Assembly: GCA_034422115.1 (NCBI GenBank)
Contig: DAOUJW010000010.1
Coordinates: 1 to 64,000 of the forward strand
Direction: 5' to 3'
Origin: DAOUJW01 sp034422115
Lineage (GTDB): Bacteria > Chloroflexota > Dehalococcoidia > Lucifugimonadales > UBA2985
Length of the DNA stretch: 64,000 bases
The notes under the pieces were generated by a model. That model was given only the letters and a program-made list of their open reading frames with translations, was not told the origin of the DNA and did not search any database. Shown here piece by piece: positions 8,589-17,388 of the stretch. How positions within the stretch are numbered: the first letter of the stretch is position 1; each line of letters starts with the position of its first letter. Position numbers and translations under genes: made by a program.

Positions 8589-8867
8589 CTAATGGTAGTC
8601 TACCAAATCTACGTCTGTGACGTTGTCGCCGTCGAACCGGAAAATAATTCTCCAGTTTCCAGACACGGTAACCGACCAGAAGCCGGCCAGGTCGCCCCTC
8701 AATGGATGCAGTCGGTAACCTGGTCGGGCCATTGCGCCGGGGCTTGCCACAGTATCCAGCTGGCCCAGTATTTCCTCAATTCGTGCAACATAGTCAACTG
8801 GCAGCCGCCTCCGGTCTCCCCTCTCGTACAGGCGTCTCAGGCCCCTATGACGGAAACCCAGGATCAT
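8589..8867 (-). CDS. higB: HigB-type mRNA interferase toxin
   Basis: A 92-residue RelE/HigB-superfamily toxin: FRHRGLRRLYERGDRRRL at the N-terminus, a LHPLRGDLAGFWSVTVSGNW core and RIIFRFDGDNVTDVDLVDYH at the end, matching the plasmid-maintenance killer family closely in length and motifs. Such toxins cleave mRNA on the ribosome. The antitoxin gene follows after 11 bases on the same strand. The start codon is the ATG at 8867. No second toxin is near. Confidence 0.9.
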   Translation of the reverse strand: MILGFRHRGLRRLYERGDRRRLPVDYVARIEEILGQLDTVASPGAMARPGYRLHPLRGDLAGFWSVTVSGNWRIIFRFDGDNVTDVDLVDYH

Positions 8868-9009
8868 ATGGTTTAGTTTAACCTAGTTATACCCAATTAA
8901 ATCACAGGTCTCTTGTGGCTGCAACGGGGGTACCACCCCTGGGTTCCTGCCTGCGCAGGAATGGTACGCCTCCTCACCCCCTACATCCAGGATGGGTGGT
9001 TAACGTTGA

Positions 9010-11751
9010 CTAGCCTTCCGCCGTTGGCGGCGTCCTGCGCTGACGCTGGACTATGAGCACCGCGGCGGCCACAACCACCAGCAGCAGCAAGAGGATTATC
9101 CCCAGCGGCGGCCCTCCGCCCTCTTCCACCGGAACCTCCGTCCGCGTTGGCGCGGGCGTGGCCGTGGGCGCGGGGGTTGGGGAGGCGGGCGGCTCAGGCG
9201 TCCGGGTCGGAGTGACCACCGGGGCGGGCGCGGCCGTAGGCGTGGGGCTTACGGGCGCCATCTCCGCTACCACCGTTGTCGTGAAGGTCTGCTTGGCAGA
9301 CTCCCCGTCCGGGTCCGTTGCCGTCACCGTTACGTCTACGCCCTCCGCAGGGGCAAGGGGCCTCAGCACCAGGGAGCTGCTCCCGGCGATAATCACGGCC
9401 TGCACTGAAGTGGGGTTGGACGACGTGGCGGCGAAGGTGAGCGCGTCGCCGTCAGGGTCGGTGAAATACTCAGCCACGTCCAGGGACAACGGATCGCCGC
9501 CCTCCAGCAAGACCTGGTCGTCAATGGAGCCGACGGCCTCCGGCGGCCTGTTGGCGGGCCGCACGGTCACCGCCACCTCCTGCGCAGCGGACTCCCCGTG
9601 CGGGTCGGTTGCCGTAACGGTCAGCGTGGTCTCCCCAACGGCCACCGCCGACATGGTGACGGCGCTCTCCGCTGCCGTCGCCGTCACTACCGACTCGTCA
9701 GTCGACTCCGCCGTGAAGGTCAGCGGGTCGTCGTTGGGGTCCGTGAAGTAGGGGGTGAGGTCCAGCGCCAGGTCGGGGCCGCCCAGCCGCAGGGACTGGG
9801 CCGGGATGTCGCCCACGGCCTCCGGCGCTTCGTTGGCGGGCAGCACCGTCACCGAGAACGTGATGAAGGCCGTCTCCTCGTATGAGTCCTCCGCTATGAC
9901 CGTCATCTGGGCTTCGCCAACGCCGACGACGTTGAAGACTATGAAGGCGCCTCTGGACGTTGCCGTAACCACCCTCGGGTTGGAGGACTGTGGGATGAGG
10001 TGCAGAGGGTCGTTGTCCGGGTCGCGGAAGGAGCCGGACAGGTCCAGCTGGGTGCCGGCGTCGTCCAGGTACAGCGTCTGGTCCGGCACTGCGCCTACCG
10101 CCTCCGGAGGGTCATTGGGCGTTGAGACCGTAACCCTGAAAGTGTTGACGGCCTTGCCCCTGTCCGGGTTTGTGGCGGTCACGGTGATGAGCGTTATGCC
10201 GTTGCGCCTGGCGGTAATCACCAACTCTTCCGCCTCTTCATCGACCGCAACGCTTGCGACCTCTGGCCTGGAGGACGTGGCGGCGTAGGTCAGGTCTTTA
10301 CCCTGGAAATGGCCGGTCAGGTCGAGCCGCGTGGGGTCCCCCGAGGTGAAGATCGACTGGTTGGGCATGTCCGTCTTCGTGGGCGCGGTGGACGCCGGCT
10401 TGATCTCCACCGGGAAGCTGAGACCGCCGCCGGCCCGACCGATGACCGCTCCGTTGGCCCCGGTGACGTTTGCCGAGCGCTGGGTGAGATTCACAGTAAC
10501 GTCATCCTCGCCGGTGGCGGCCAGAGGGTTGAAATAAACGCCGTCTTCCCTGCCTTCAACCACCAGGACGCTCGCGTCCGGCGTGGGGTCGGTCACCGTG
10601 TACCTCGCGCCCGTCTCAAGGAGGAAGTCCGACTCAGCGGTCAGTACCTGTGGCCCCACCACGACGATTTGGGACACCTGGCTCTTTGTGACCTTTGTAT
10701 CCTCCGTGTCGTCGGATGTGTCGTCGGGAGTGCCCCTGTCGTCCGTAAATGGCGTCTCCTTGACAGCGCGCACCTGGAAGAGGTAGGTGTCGAATTTGGG
10801 TAGCGCTCCCGTCTCAATCACGCTTCTGTTACGCGTGGGAGTAGCTGCGCCGTCGTCCTTGTCACAGAGGATAGGAGCGCCGGGGTCAATGTTGGGAGTC
10901 ACTGCTGAGTTGGCCGGGTCGGTGCAGCCTGTGGCTATGGGAATCCAGCCTCCGTCTCCCGTGAAATTGCGCGGGCCCCAAGTGGCCCCGCCGTTGACGC
11001 TGTACCGGTACTCGTGCCTGGGCACCTCCAGGGTGTACCAGATGTTGTCAAAGGACAGGGTAACCTGCGGCTCGCTGGCGGCCGTCCTGGATGCGACGGC
11101 GCTCAGGTTCAGGGGAGGCGACGGCTGCAGGTCCCTGTTGCGGTCGAGGTTTACGGCAACCAGCCCGTCCAGGAACTCCCAGACATCGTGCGGCGCTGCC
11201 CCGCTCAGGTCGTTGTTTGAGAGGTCAAGGGATGTCAGCGCGGTCAGATCGGCCCACTCCGGCGCGAGCTTTCCGCCCAGGTCTCTGTCTGAAAGGTCAA
11301 TCCGGTTGATTCTGTACTCCAGGTTGGGAGCAGCGCCGAAATCTTCAATGTACACCCCGTTCCAGGCGCTCTCCACCGTACCGGGGTAGAGTAGTATCGG
11401 CAGAAAAGGACCTTCCTGAAACAGCCAGTTGACGTCCGTGGCGGCGCCTTCGGTCAGTGATTCCGCCGCCCTGAGCAGAGCGATGCAGTCTTGTATGAAC
11501 TCCTCGCTATCCGCGATGTCGCCCCTGAGGGATCCCACGACTCCATTCTGCAAAGGGTCATTTACGTCCCGGCAGTGGTCGGCGTGCGTGGATCCCGGTG
11601 TGTGGTGCGCGGAGGCGCGGCCCGGCATGAGGACAAGGGCGGCAGTCGCAATGAGCAGGGCGGCGAGGGTGAGGCGTCCGGCCCAGCCGCCGCGCCGCGA
11701 GGCCGGGGCATACGGCGTGAGCGCCGGGACAAGCGAAATCGCAGGTCTCAT
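9010..11751 (-). CDS. Large surface protein with LRR, cadherin-like repeats and C-terminal anchor
   Basis: A 913-residue secreted, membrane-anchored protein. Order of parts: signal peptide (residues about 22-48, hydrophobic LTLAALLIATAALVLMPG, then ASAHH); a leucine-rich-repeat stretch about 145-210 (LEYRINRIDLSDRDLGG, LTSLDLSNNDLSGAAP); a fibronectin-like part; then four cadherin/Ig-like units, each opening with a form of PPEAVG..PDQ.L and containing YFTDPDGDALTF. A Pro/Thr stalk (SPTPTAAPAPVVTPTRTPEP) comes next, then a final membrane helix (LGIILLLLLVVVAAAVLIVQ) and an RQRR tail. This architecture is common for adhesins on the surface of Chloroflexota. It is transcribed alone and its ligand is unknown. 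Confidence 0.8.
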   Translation of the reverse strand: MRPAISLVPALTPYAPASRRGGWAGRLTLAALLIATAALVLMPGRASAHHTPGSTHADHCRDVNDPLQNGVVGSLRGDIADSEEFIQDCIALLRAAESLTEGAATDVNWLFQEGPFLPILLYPGTVESAWNGVYIEDFGAAPNLEYRINRIDLSDRDLGGKLAPEWADLTALTSLDLSNNDLSGAAPHDVWEFLDGLVAVNLDRNRDLQPSPPLNLSAVASRTAASEPQVTLSFDNIWYTLEVPRHEYRYSVNGGATWGPRNFTGDGGWIPIATGCTDPANSAVTPNIDPGAPILCDKDDGAATPTRNRSVIETGALPKFDTYLFQVRAVKETPFTDDRGTPDDTSDDTEDTKVTKSQVSQIVVVGPQVLTAESDFLLETGARYTVTDPTPDASVLVVEGREDGVYFNPLAATGEDDVTVNLTQRSANVTGANGAVIGRAGGGLSFPVEIKPASTAPTKTDMPNQSIFTSGDPTRLDLTGHFQGKDLTYAATSSRPEVASVAVDEEAEELVITARRNGITLITVTATNPDRGKAVNTFRVTVSTPNDPPEAVGAVPDQTLYLDDAGTQLDLSGSFRDPDNDPLHLIPQSSNPRVVTATSRGAFIVFNVVGVGEAQMTVIAEDSYEETAFITFSVTVLPANEAPEAVGDIPAQSLRLGGPDLALDLTPYFTDPNDDPLTFTAESTDESVVTATAAESAVTMSAVAVGETTLTVTATDPHGESAAQEVAVTVRPANRPPEAVGSIDDQVLLEGGDPLSLDVAEYFTDPDGDALTFAATSSNPTSVQAVIIAGSSSLVLRPLAPAEGVDVTVTATDPDGESAKQTFTTTVVAEMAPVSPTPTAAPAPVVTPTRTPEPPASPTPAPTATPAPTRTEVPVEEGGGPPLGIILLLLLVVVAAAVLIVQRQRRTPPTAEG

Positions 11752-11868
11752 CTATAGACTCCCTTGAAAGCCTTAACCGGCCCTGCCTCACGGGAGTGGG
11801 ACAGGGGCTGTACTTGGTTCTTCTATTGAATCACATCTGTCAAGTATGCGGTAGGGTATGGCCGCGCC

Positions 11869-12047
11869 GGTATTCTCTACAGGCGTTGGTTATGGTGAAC
11901 GGCGCCGCTCATACTGAGCTTGTCGAAGTATGAGCGGTAGCAACTAAGCCCGCAGCCCTCCCGCTCTGGTTCGACAGGCTCACCACGAGCGGGAAGGGGG
12001 TGGCACTCCAACCGACGTAGGCGTTACCAGCACGTATAGAGAGCACC
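11869..12047. mobile_element. MITE-like element, copy 1
   Basis: The ends are inverted repeats of about 22 bases, beginning 'ggtattctctac' at 11869 and, on the other strand, 'ggtgctctctatacg' at 12047. The flanks 11861-11868 (gccgcgcc) and 12048-12055 (gccgcgcg) match at 7 of 8 bases and look like an 8-bp target duplication. Inside lie two palindromes of the 'gagcttgtcgaag' and 'gttcgacaggctcacc' kind. There is no coding capacity. Related copies lie at 26953-27123 and 40972-41181. Confidence 0.6.
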
Positions 12048-12123
12048 GCCGCGCGCCCGCCCCTTGAAGCTGGTGGGCCTCTTTGCTACACTTGCCCTAT
12101 CTCCCTTGGATCGGTACGCAATC

Positions 12124-12420
12124 ATGACCTCTCCCAGACTGAGCCAGGACGAAGTTCAGCACATGGCGCTCCTCTGCCGCCTGGGGTTGAGCGAAGACGA
12201 CATCGAAAGGTTCCGCCATCAGTTGTCGGACATCCTGGAGAACTTCCAGGTGCTTGACCAGGTGGCGACTGACGACGTCCCGCCAACCGGTCACTCGGTG
12301 ACCGTCCAGAACGTGATGCGTGACGACGAGCCGGACGCTCCCTTCCCCAAAGAGGACACCCTTGCCAACGCTCCCTTGAGGGAGGACGACTTCTTCCGCG
12401 TGAAGGCGGTGCTGGACTGA
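12124..12420 (+). CDS. gatC: Asp/Glu-tRNA(Asn/Gln) amidotransferase subunit C
   Basis: A 98-residue GatC: MTSPRLSQDEVQHMALLCRL, then LSEDDIERFRHQLSDILENF, the conserved V.P..H (VPPTGHSV), MRDDEP and a C-terminal APLREDDFFRVKAVLD, all family hallmarks. GatC wraps around GatA and stabilises the GatCAB complex, which converts misacylated Glu-tRNA(Gln)/Asp-tRNA(Asn). I chose the ATG at 12124, since 20 further in-frame upstream residues do not resemble the family. The stop overlaps the gatA start by one base. gatB is not in this window. Confidence 0.95.
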   Translation: MTSPRLSQDEVQHMALLCRLGLSEDDIERFRHQLSDILENFQVLDQVATDDVPPTGHSVTVQNVMRDDEPDAPFPKEDTLANAPLREDDFFRVKAVLD

Positions 12421-13880
12421 TGGCGGACCGCCTCTACGACCTCACCCTCCACGAGGCCCGGGAGCTTCTGGAGAGTCGCCAGGTCTCCTCTCAAGAGCTT
12501 ACGCAGGCAGCCCTGAGCCGCATTGAGGAGGTGGACTCGCGGGTCGGCGCATTCGTCACGGTCACGGGCGATGCCGCCCTTGGCCAGGCGCGCCAGGCTG
12601 ACGAGGCCATCGCCCAGGGCCGGGCCGCGCCCCTGACCGGCGTCCCCATGCAGGTCAAGGACAACATGTGCACCCGGGGCGTTGCTACCACCTGCTCCTC
12701 CCGTATGCTGGAGGGTTTTGTGCCTCCGTACAACGCTACGGTGGTGGAGAGGCTTCAGGCGCAGCGCGCCGTGGTCGTTGGCAAGGGCAACATGGACGAG
12801 TTCGCTATGGGCTCCTCCACGGAGAACTCCGCTTTCTTCCCAACGCGCAACCCCTGGGACCTGGATAGGGTGCCCGGCGGCAGCAGCGGCGGGCCGGCGG
12901 CGGCGGTGGCCGCGGGCGAGTGCTTCTACGCCCTTGGCTCCGACACCGGCGGCAGCATACGGCAGCCCGCCGCCCTGTGCGGTATCGTCGGCATGAAACC
13001 CACCTACGGCCTGGTGAGCCGCTACGGGCTGGTGGCCTTCGCCAGCTCCCTCGACCAGATAGGCCCCATGACCAGGGACGTGACCGACTGCGCCCTGGTG
13101 CTCAACGCCATCGCCGGCCACGACCCCCGGGACTCCACGTCCATCCCGCAGCAAGCGCCCGACTACACCGGCGCGCTGAACGCCGACATCAAGGGCATGA
13201 GGGTGGGCGTGCCAAAGGAGTACTACGGCGAGGGCATCGACGGCGAGGTGGCGGCGACTCTCAGGACGGCCCTCGATAAGCTGGAGGCGCTCGGCGCATC
13301 GGTGGAGGAGACCTCCCTGCCCCACACGATGTACGCCCTTGCGGTGTACTACATCCTCGCCCCCTCGGAGGCCTCGGCCAACCTCGCGCGCTACGACGGC
13401 GTGAAGTACGGCTTCTCCAGCCGGGACGCGGGCAGCATGTGGGAGGCTATGGAGCAGACCAAGCAGCACGGCTTTGGGCCGGAGGTGAAGCGGCGCATTA
13501 TGCTGGGCACCTACGCCCTCTCCGCCGGGTACTACGACGCCTACTACCTGAAGGCGCAGAAGGTGCGAACCCTCATCAGCCGCGAGTTCCAGGAGGCCTT
13601 CCAGAAGTACGACGTGCTTGTGGCCCCGACCTCGCCGACGGTGGCCTTCAGGCTGGGCGAGAAGGTGGAGGACCCGGTGCAGATGTACCTCAGCGACATA
13701 TGCACCATTCCGATTAACATCGCGGGCATACCGGCTATGTCCATACCCGCCGGGTTTGTGGACGGCCTGCCGGTGGGGATGCAGATAATGGGCAGACCCC
13801 TTGGTGAAGAGACGATACTCCGCGCCGCCTACGCCTATGAGCAGGCGACGGAGTGGCACAAGATGAGGCCGGCTCTATAA
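12420..13880 (+). CDS. gatA: Asp/Glu-tRNA(Asn/Gln) amidotransferase subunit A
   Basis: A 486-residue amidase-signature enzyme that releases ammonia from glutamine for transamidation of misacylated tRNA. The Ser-cisSer-Lys triad is intact: K80 in PMQVKDNM, S155 in PGGSSGGPAAAVAAGE and S179 in DTGGSIRQPAA. The length is normal and the C-terminal PAMSIPAGFVDGLPVGMQIM segment is typical. The start overlaps the gatC stop (tgatg), so the two are translationally coupled. This organism therefore probably uses the indirect route for Gln-tRNA, Asn-tRNA or both. Confidence 0.97.
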   Translation: MADRLYDLTLHEARELLESRQVSSQELTQAALSRIEEVDSRVGAFVTVTGDAALGQARQADEAIAQGRAAPLTGVPMQVKDNMCTRGVATTCSSRMLEGFVPPYNATVVERLQAQRAVVVGKGNMDEFAMGSSTENSAFFPTRNPWDLDRVPGGSSGGPAAAVAAGECFYALGSDTGGSIRQPAALCGIVGMKPTYGLVSRYGLVAFASSLDQIGPMTRDVTDCALVLNAIAGHDPRDSTSIPQQAPDYTGALNADIKGMRVGVPKEYYGEGIDGEVAATLRTALDKLEALGASVEETSLPHTMYALAVYYILAPSEASANLARYDGVKYGFSSRDAGSMWEAMEQTKQHGFGPEVKRRIMLGTYALSAGYYDAYYLKAQKVRTLISREFQEAFQKYDVLVAPTSPTVAFRLGEKVEDPVQMYLSDICTIPINIAGIPAMSIPAGFVDGLPVGMQIMGRPLGEETILRAAYAYEQATEWHKMRPAL

Positions 13881-13913
13881 AGTAAAGAAGAGAAAATTGG
13901 AGGCGGTAGTAGA

Positions 13914-14408
13914 GTGACGCAAGAAGCTATGAAGGACATCCTGGCAGTCCTTGAGCAGAACGCCAGGGCCACGCCGGAGGAGATTTCGGAGATGACGGGC
14001 CACAAGCCGGAAGAGGTGAGGCAGATCATCGCCGAGGCGGAGCGCGACCGCACCATCGTCAAGTACAAGACCCTGGTGAACTGGGAGTCCCTGGGAGAAG
14101 AGGTGGTGATGGCCCACGTCGAGGTGCGGGTCGCCCCACAGAGAGACGTGGGCTTCGACAGCGTGGCCCAGCGGATAGCCCGCTTCCCGGAGGTGCGCTC
14201 ACTGTACCTCATGTCGGGGGACTACGACCTCTCCGTGCTGCTGGTTGGTCGCTCCATGAACGAGGTCGGCAACTTCGTCGCCCAGAAGCTGGCGGCCCTG
14301 GAGGAGGTGCACGGCACGTCCACCCACTTCCTCCTCAAGCGCTTCAAGGAGGACGGGGAGAACCTGGACGGAGAGGACAGGGCCATGCGCCTTCCCCTCG
14401 CGCCTTAG
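13914..14408 (+). CDS. Lrp/AsnC-family transcriptional regulator
   Basis: A 164-residue protein with an N-terminal winged helix (VLEQNARATPEEISEMTG, KPEEVRQIIAEAERDRTI, LVNWESLG) and a C-terminal RAM/AsnC ligand-binding fold (VMAHVEVRVAPQRDVGFDSV, VRSLYLMSGDYDLSVLLVGR). The family senses amino acids and regulates amino-acid metabolism as octamers. It starts at a GTG at 13914, about 10 bases after a GGAGG at 13899, with an alternative ATG at 13929. The next gene, an aminotransferase, follows after 9 bases, so this is probably its local regulator, a frequent pairing. Confidence 0.9.
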   Translation: MTQEAMKDILAVLEQNARATPEEISEMTGHKPEEVRQIIAEAERDRTIVKYKTLVNWESLGEEVVMAHVEVRVAPQRDVGFDSVAQRIARFPEVRSLYLMSGDYDLSVLLVGRSMNEVGNFVAQKLAALEEVHGTSTHFLLKRFKEDGENLDGEDRAMRLPLAP

Positions 14409-14417
14409 GAGGATACC

Positions 14418-15614
14418 TTGACCTACTATCACGAAGAAAAGGGCGCGGCGTCCATGGTCTCCCGCAGGGTGAAGAGCCTCTCGCCATCAGGGATTCGCAA
14501 GTTCTTCGACCTGCTGACCACCATGGACGACGTGATCTCCCTGGGCGTGGGCGAGCCCGACTTCGTCACGCCCTGGCGAATACGGGAGGCCGCCATCTAC
14601 TCCATCGAGAAGGGGTACACCATGTACACCTCCAACTATGGGCTGATGGAGCTGCGCCAGGAGATAAGCGGGTACATGGAAAGGCGCACGGGCCTGAGCT
14701 ACGACCCCGCGAACCAGGTGCTGGTGACGGTGGGCGTGAGCCAGGCGCTTGACCTGGCCATGCGCGCCATCATCGACCCAGGCGACGAGGTCATCATCCC
14801 GGAGCCGACGTACGTCTCCTATATCCCATGCGTCGCGCTGGCCGGGGGCACGGCCGTCACGGTGCCCACCCACATGGAGAACGGCTTCCGGGTGAGGCCG
14901 GAGGACATCGAGGCCAGGGTCACCGGCAGGACAAAGGCCATCCTCATAGGCTATCCCAACAACCCGACGGGCGCGGTGATGTCCCGCGGGGAGCTTGAGG
15001 AGATAGCGGACATCGCCCGCAGGCGTGACCTGATGGTGGTCTCCGACGAGATATACGAGCGGCTGGTCTACGGCACGGAGCACACCTGCTTCGCCTCCCT
15101 GCCGGACATGGCCGACCGCACCATCCACCTGAGCGGCTTCTCCAAGTCCTACGCAATGACGGGCTGGCGCGTTGGGTACGCCTGCGGCCGCCCGGAGGTC
15201 ATTGAGGCGATGATGAAGGTGCACCAGTACACGATGATGTGCGCGCCCATCCAGGGGCAGATGGCGGCCATCGAGGCCCTGCGCTCCGGCGACCGGGCCG
15301 TTGAGGAGACCCGGGAGGAGTACAACCGCCGTCGACATCTGATGGTGCGCGGCCTGAATCGTCTGGGCCTCAGCTGCCTTGAGCCTCAGGGCGCTTTCTA
15401 CACCTTCCCGTCCATCAAGAGCCTGGACATGTCGTCGGAGGAGTTCGCGGAGCGCCTGCTGATGGAGGAGAAGGTTGCGCTGGTGCCGGGGTCGGCCTTC
15501 GGGCCAAGCGGCGAGGGGCACGTTCGTTGCTGCTACGCCGTCGCCACAGACGAGATTGAGGAGGCCCTGGTTAGAATAGGAAGATTTGTGGGGAGGGTTA
15601 GAAATGGTCAGTGA
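14418..15614 (+). CDS. PLP-dependent aminotransferase class I/II
   Basis: A 398-residue fold-type I aminotransferase of the aspartate/aromatic aminotransferase group. Visible hallmarks: LGVGEPDFVTPWRIREAA near the N-terminus, YTSNYGLMELRQEIS, the IGYPNNPTGAVMS segment, SDEIYERLVYG, the Schiff-base lysine in HLSGFSKSYAMTGWRVGYA, and the carboxylate-binding Arg in GHVRCCYAV. The start is a TTG at 14418, five bases after AGGAGG (14407-14412), which overlaps the stop of the Lrp-family gene. Exact substrate is not resolvable from sequence alone. Confidence 0.92.
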   Translation: MTYYHEEKGAASMVSRRVKSLSPSGIRKFFDLLTTMDDVISLGVGEPDFVTPWRIREAAIYSIEKGYTMYTSNYGLMELRQEISGYMERRTGLSYDPANQVLVTVGVSQALDLAMRAIIDPGDEVIIPEPTYVSYIPCVALAGGTAVTVPTHMENGFRVRPEDIEARVTGRTKAILIGYPNNPTGAVMSRGELEEIADIARRRDLMVVSDEIYERLVYGTEHTCFASLPDMADRTIHLSGFSKSYAMTGWRVGYACGRPEVIEAMMKVHQYTMMCAPIQGQMAAIEALRSGDRAVEETREEYNRRRHLMVRGLNRLGLSCLEPQGAFYTFPSIKSLDMSSEEFAERLLMEEKVALVPGSAFGPSGEGHVRCCYAVATDEIEEALVRIGRFVGRVRNGQ

Positions 15615-16308
15615 GCCGTCTTGGGAGAGCCTGCTTGAGGGGACGCCTGTCCCCATGGAGTACAAGGGAGTTGCGCCCTGGAGACTGCCGGAGGCCACGG
15701 GCGGCACGGGCGTCCTGGTGCGCACAAACTGGGGGCCCATTCGCTGCATGTACCACGTAGCGGAGGGGGCGACCCAGGGCATCATCTGGGTATCGGGCGC
15801 GGGAGGCGGGTTCAGCGGTGGCGGCGGCCTATACTCCATCCTCTCCGACGAGCTTATCGCGGACGGGGTGTCGTCTCTGCGACTGAGCTACCGGAAGCCC
15901 AACAACTTCCTGCACTGTATGATGGACGTGCTGGCGGGCGTGTCCTTCCTCCAGGACAAGGGCCACGAGCGAGTGGCGCTGGTGGGCCACTCCTTCGGCG
16001 GGGCAGTGGTCATCGCCGCCGCGCCTCTTAGCGAAGCCGTGGTGACGGTGGTGGGCCTTGCCAGCCAGACCTACGGCGCGCAGTATGCCAACCTGGTTAC
16101 GCCAAGGCCGCTGCTTCTGGTGCACGGCGAGGAGGACGAGAGGCTGGGCCCCCACTGCTCCAGGCTCATCAACGACATTGCGGAGGATCCCAAGAAGCTG
16201 GTCATCTATCCAGGCGCGGGCCACAGCCTGCGCGAGTGCCGTGAGGAGCTGTACCCTCTTCTGAAGACGTGGCTCCTGGAGAAGCTGGCCGGAGATGAGG
16301 AAGCCTAG
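15604..16308 (+). CDS. Alpha/beta hydrolase
   Basis: A 234-residue alpha/beta-hydrolase-fold protein. It has a glycine-rich loop after strand 3 (GIIWVSGAGGGFSGGGG), the nucleophile elbow VALVGHSFGGAVV, an acid region (LLLVHGEEDERLGP) and a final His in YPGAGHSLREC, so the Ser-Asp-His triad seems complete. It resembles dienelactone-hydrolase-like proteins of unknown substrate. I chose the ATG at 15604, which lies inside the 3' end of the aminotransferase gene and follows a GGGAGGG, so the two genes overlap by 11 bases and are probably coupled. Confidence 0.8.
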   Translation: MVSEPSWESLLEGTPVPMEYKGVAPWRLPEATGGTGVLVRTNWGPIRCMYHVAEGATQGIIWVSGAGGGFSGGGGLYSILSDELIADGVSSLRLSYRKPNNFLHCMMDVLAGVSFLQDKGHERVALVGHSFGGAVVIAAAPLSEAVVTVVGLASQTYGAQYANLVTPRPLLLVHGEEDERLGPHCSRLINDIAEDPKKLVIYPGAGHSLRECREELYPLLKTWLLEKLAGDEEA

Positions 16309-16314
16309 AGTTCG

Positions 16315-16410
16315 TCATTCCTGCGGAAGCAGGAATCTGAAGAGTCTTACTTTAGACGGGTAGTTTTGCCGTCAACGCTTTAGATTCCCGTTTTCACGGG
16401 AATGACAGAG
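16315..16410. repeat. Pair of short palindromes between convergent hydrolase genes
   Basis: 'cattcctgcggaagcaggaat' (16317-16337) and 'attcccgttttcacgggaat' (16383-16402) are perfect or near-perfect palindromes of the intergenic family. Lying between two convergent genes, they could also act as transcription terminators, though neither has a T tract. Confidence 0.7.
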
Positions 16411-16436
16411 ATCTCTCAATTCCTGGCCGTCCGCCC

Positions 16437-17237
16437 CTAACCCTCGCTGAGGAAGGCGTGTATCAGGCCCGTGACCTCCGCCTCGCGGGTGCGCCTCACG
16501 GCGTGCCCCGTGCTCTCCATCACCACCAGCCGCGAGCCTTTGATGTCCCTCACCATGGACCTGGCAAACCGCATCGGCGTCATGATGTCCTCTTCTCCGA
16601 AGATGAGCAGGGTGGGGCATGAGATGCGGTGCAGCCTGTCCCTGGAGTGGAAGGCCACGGTCGCCTCCGCCTGTCGCTCGTAGGCGTCGGCCTCCTGGTA
16701 GAGGGGGTCCTCCATGCCGGAGATGATCAGCTGCTCAATGAAGTCCTCGTCCGCGTACTCCGCACGGGTGTACACCCAGGGGAGGGTGAGCCTCATGTAC
16801 TCGTCCCGGGGTAGGGTCCTCCTCAGCGATGTGAACCCACGGAACAGGGCCGACCCCCTGGGGTCTCCGGCGTCGTATGTGGCCAGGAGCGCCAGGCGGT
16901 CCACGAACTGGGGATGCTCTATGGCGATCTCCTGGGCTATTGCGCCGCCCATTGAGTACCCGACGACGTGGGTCCTGGCTATGCCCAGCTCCCTGAGCAC
17001 ACCGACGGCGTCCTCAGTCATGTCGGCGATGCCGTAGAAGGACTGCGCCCGCTGGCTCAGCCCGCTGTCCCTGTTGTCGAAGACGATGACCCGGAAGGAA
17101 GCGGCTAGGTGTTCAGCCAGGGGCCTCCAGCCCCGGTGGTCTCCGCCCAGGCCGGATATGAGCAGCACCGGCGGGCTGCCCGGGTCTCCGTAGGTCTCGT
17201 AGTAGAAGTTCAGGCCGTTGGCTGCTACGTAGGGCAC
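16437..17237 (-). CDS. Alpha/beta hydrolase (enol-lactonase-like)
   Basis: A 266-residue hydrolase: LNFYYETYGDPGSPPVLLIS at the start, an oxyanion-hole stretch SGLGGDHRGWRPLAEHLAAS, FDNRDSGLSQ, the nucleophile elbow HVVGYSMGGAIAQEIA, FGEEDIMTP as acid region and ESTGHAVRRT as His loop. This matches the 3-oxoadipate enol-lactonase/MhpC group of carboxylic ester hydrolases. Substrate cannot be told, since no aromatic-degradation genes are nearby. It is a single-gene unit divergent from a repeat-filled spacer. Confidence 0.85.
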   Translation of the reverse strand: MPYVAANGLNFYYETYGDPGSPPVLLISGLGGDHRGWRPLAEHLAASFRVIVFDNRDSGLSQRAQSFYGIADMTEDAVGVLRELGIARTHVVGYSMGGAIAQEIAIEHPQFVDRLALLATYDAGDPRGSALFRGFTSLRRTLPRDEYMRLTLPWVYTRAEYADEDFIEQLIISGMEDPLYQEADAYERQAEATVAFHSRDRLHRISCPTLLIFGEEDIMTPMRFARSMVRDIKGSRLVVMESTGHAVRRTREAEVTGLIHAFLSEG

Positions 17238-17264
17238 GACATACTCCTTCAGCTCTGCGCTCCC

Positions 17265-17362
17265 GCTCGTCCTGAGCTTGTCGAAGGGAACGAGCGGGGA
17301 ATAGAAAGCAATGGTTGTTGCCCCCGCTCAAATGGTTCGACAAGCTCACCATGAGCGGTGAG
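17265..17362. repeat. REP-like 'gagcttgtcgaa' palindrome pair
   Basis: Two facing units, 'cgctcgtcctgagcttgtcgaagggaacgagcg' in form (about 17267-17297) and 'gctcaaatggttcgacaagctcaccatgagc' in form (about 17328-17358), make stem-loops with a conserved 'ttcgacaagctc' core. The same pairs occur at 23371-23462, 28487-28586, 33248-33338 and inside the MITE-like elements. Confidence 0.8.
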
Positions 17363-17388
17363 GAGGCTTGGTTGGGTATGAGTGCGAG

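Noticed and set aside
12291..13859. 522-codon frame antisense to gatA
   Set aside because: A shadow frame. His/Val/Leu-rich translation without motifs, opposite a certain housekeeping gene.
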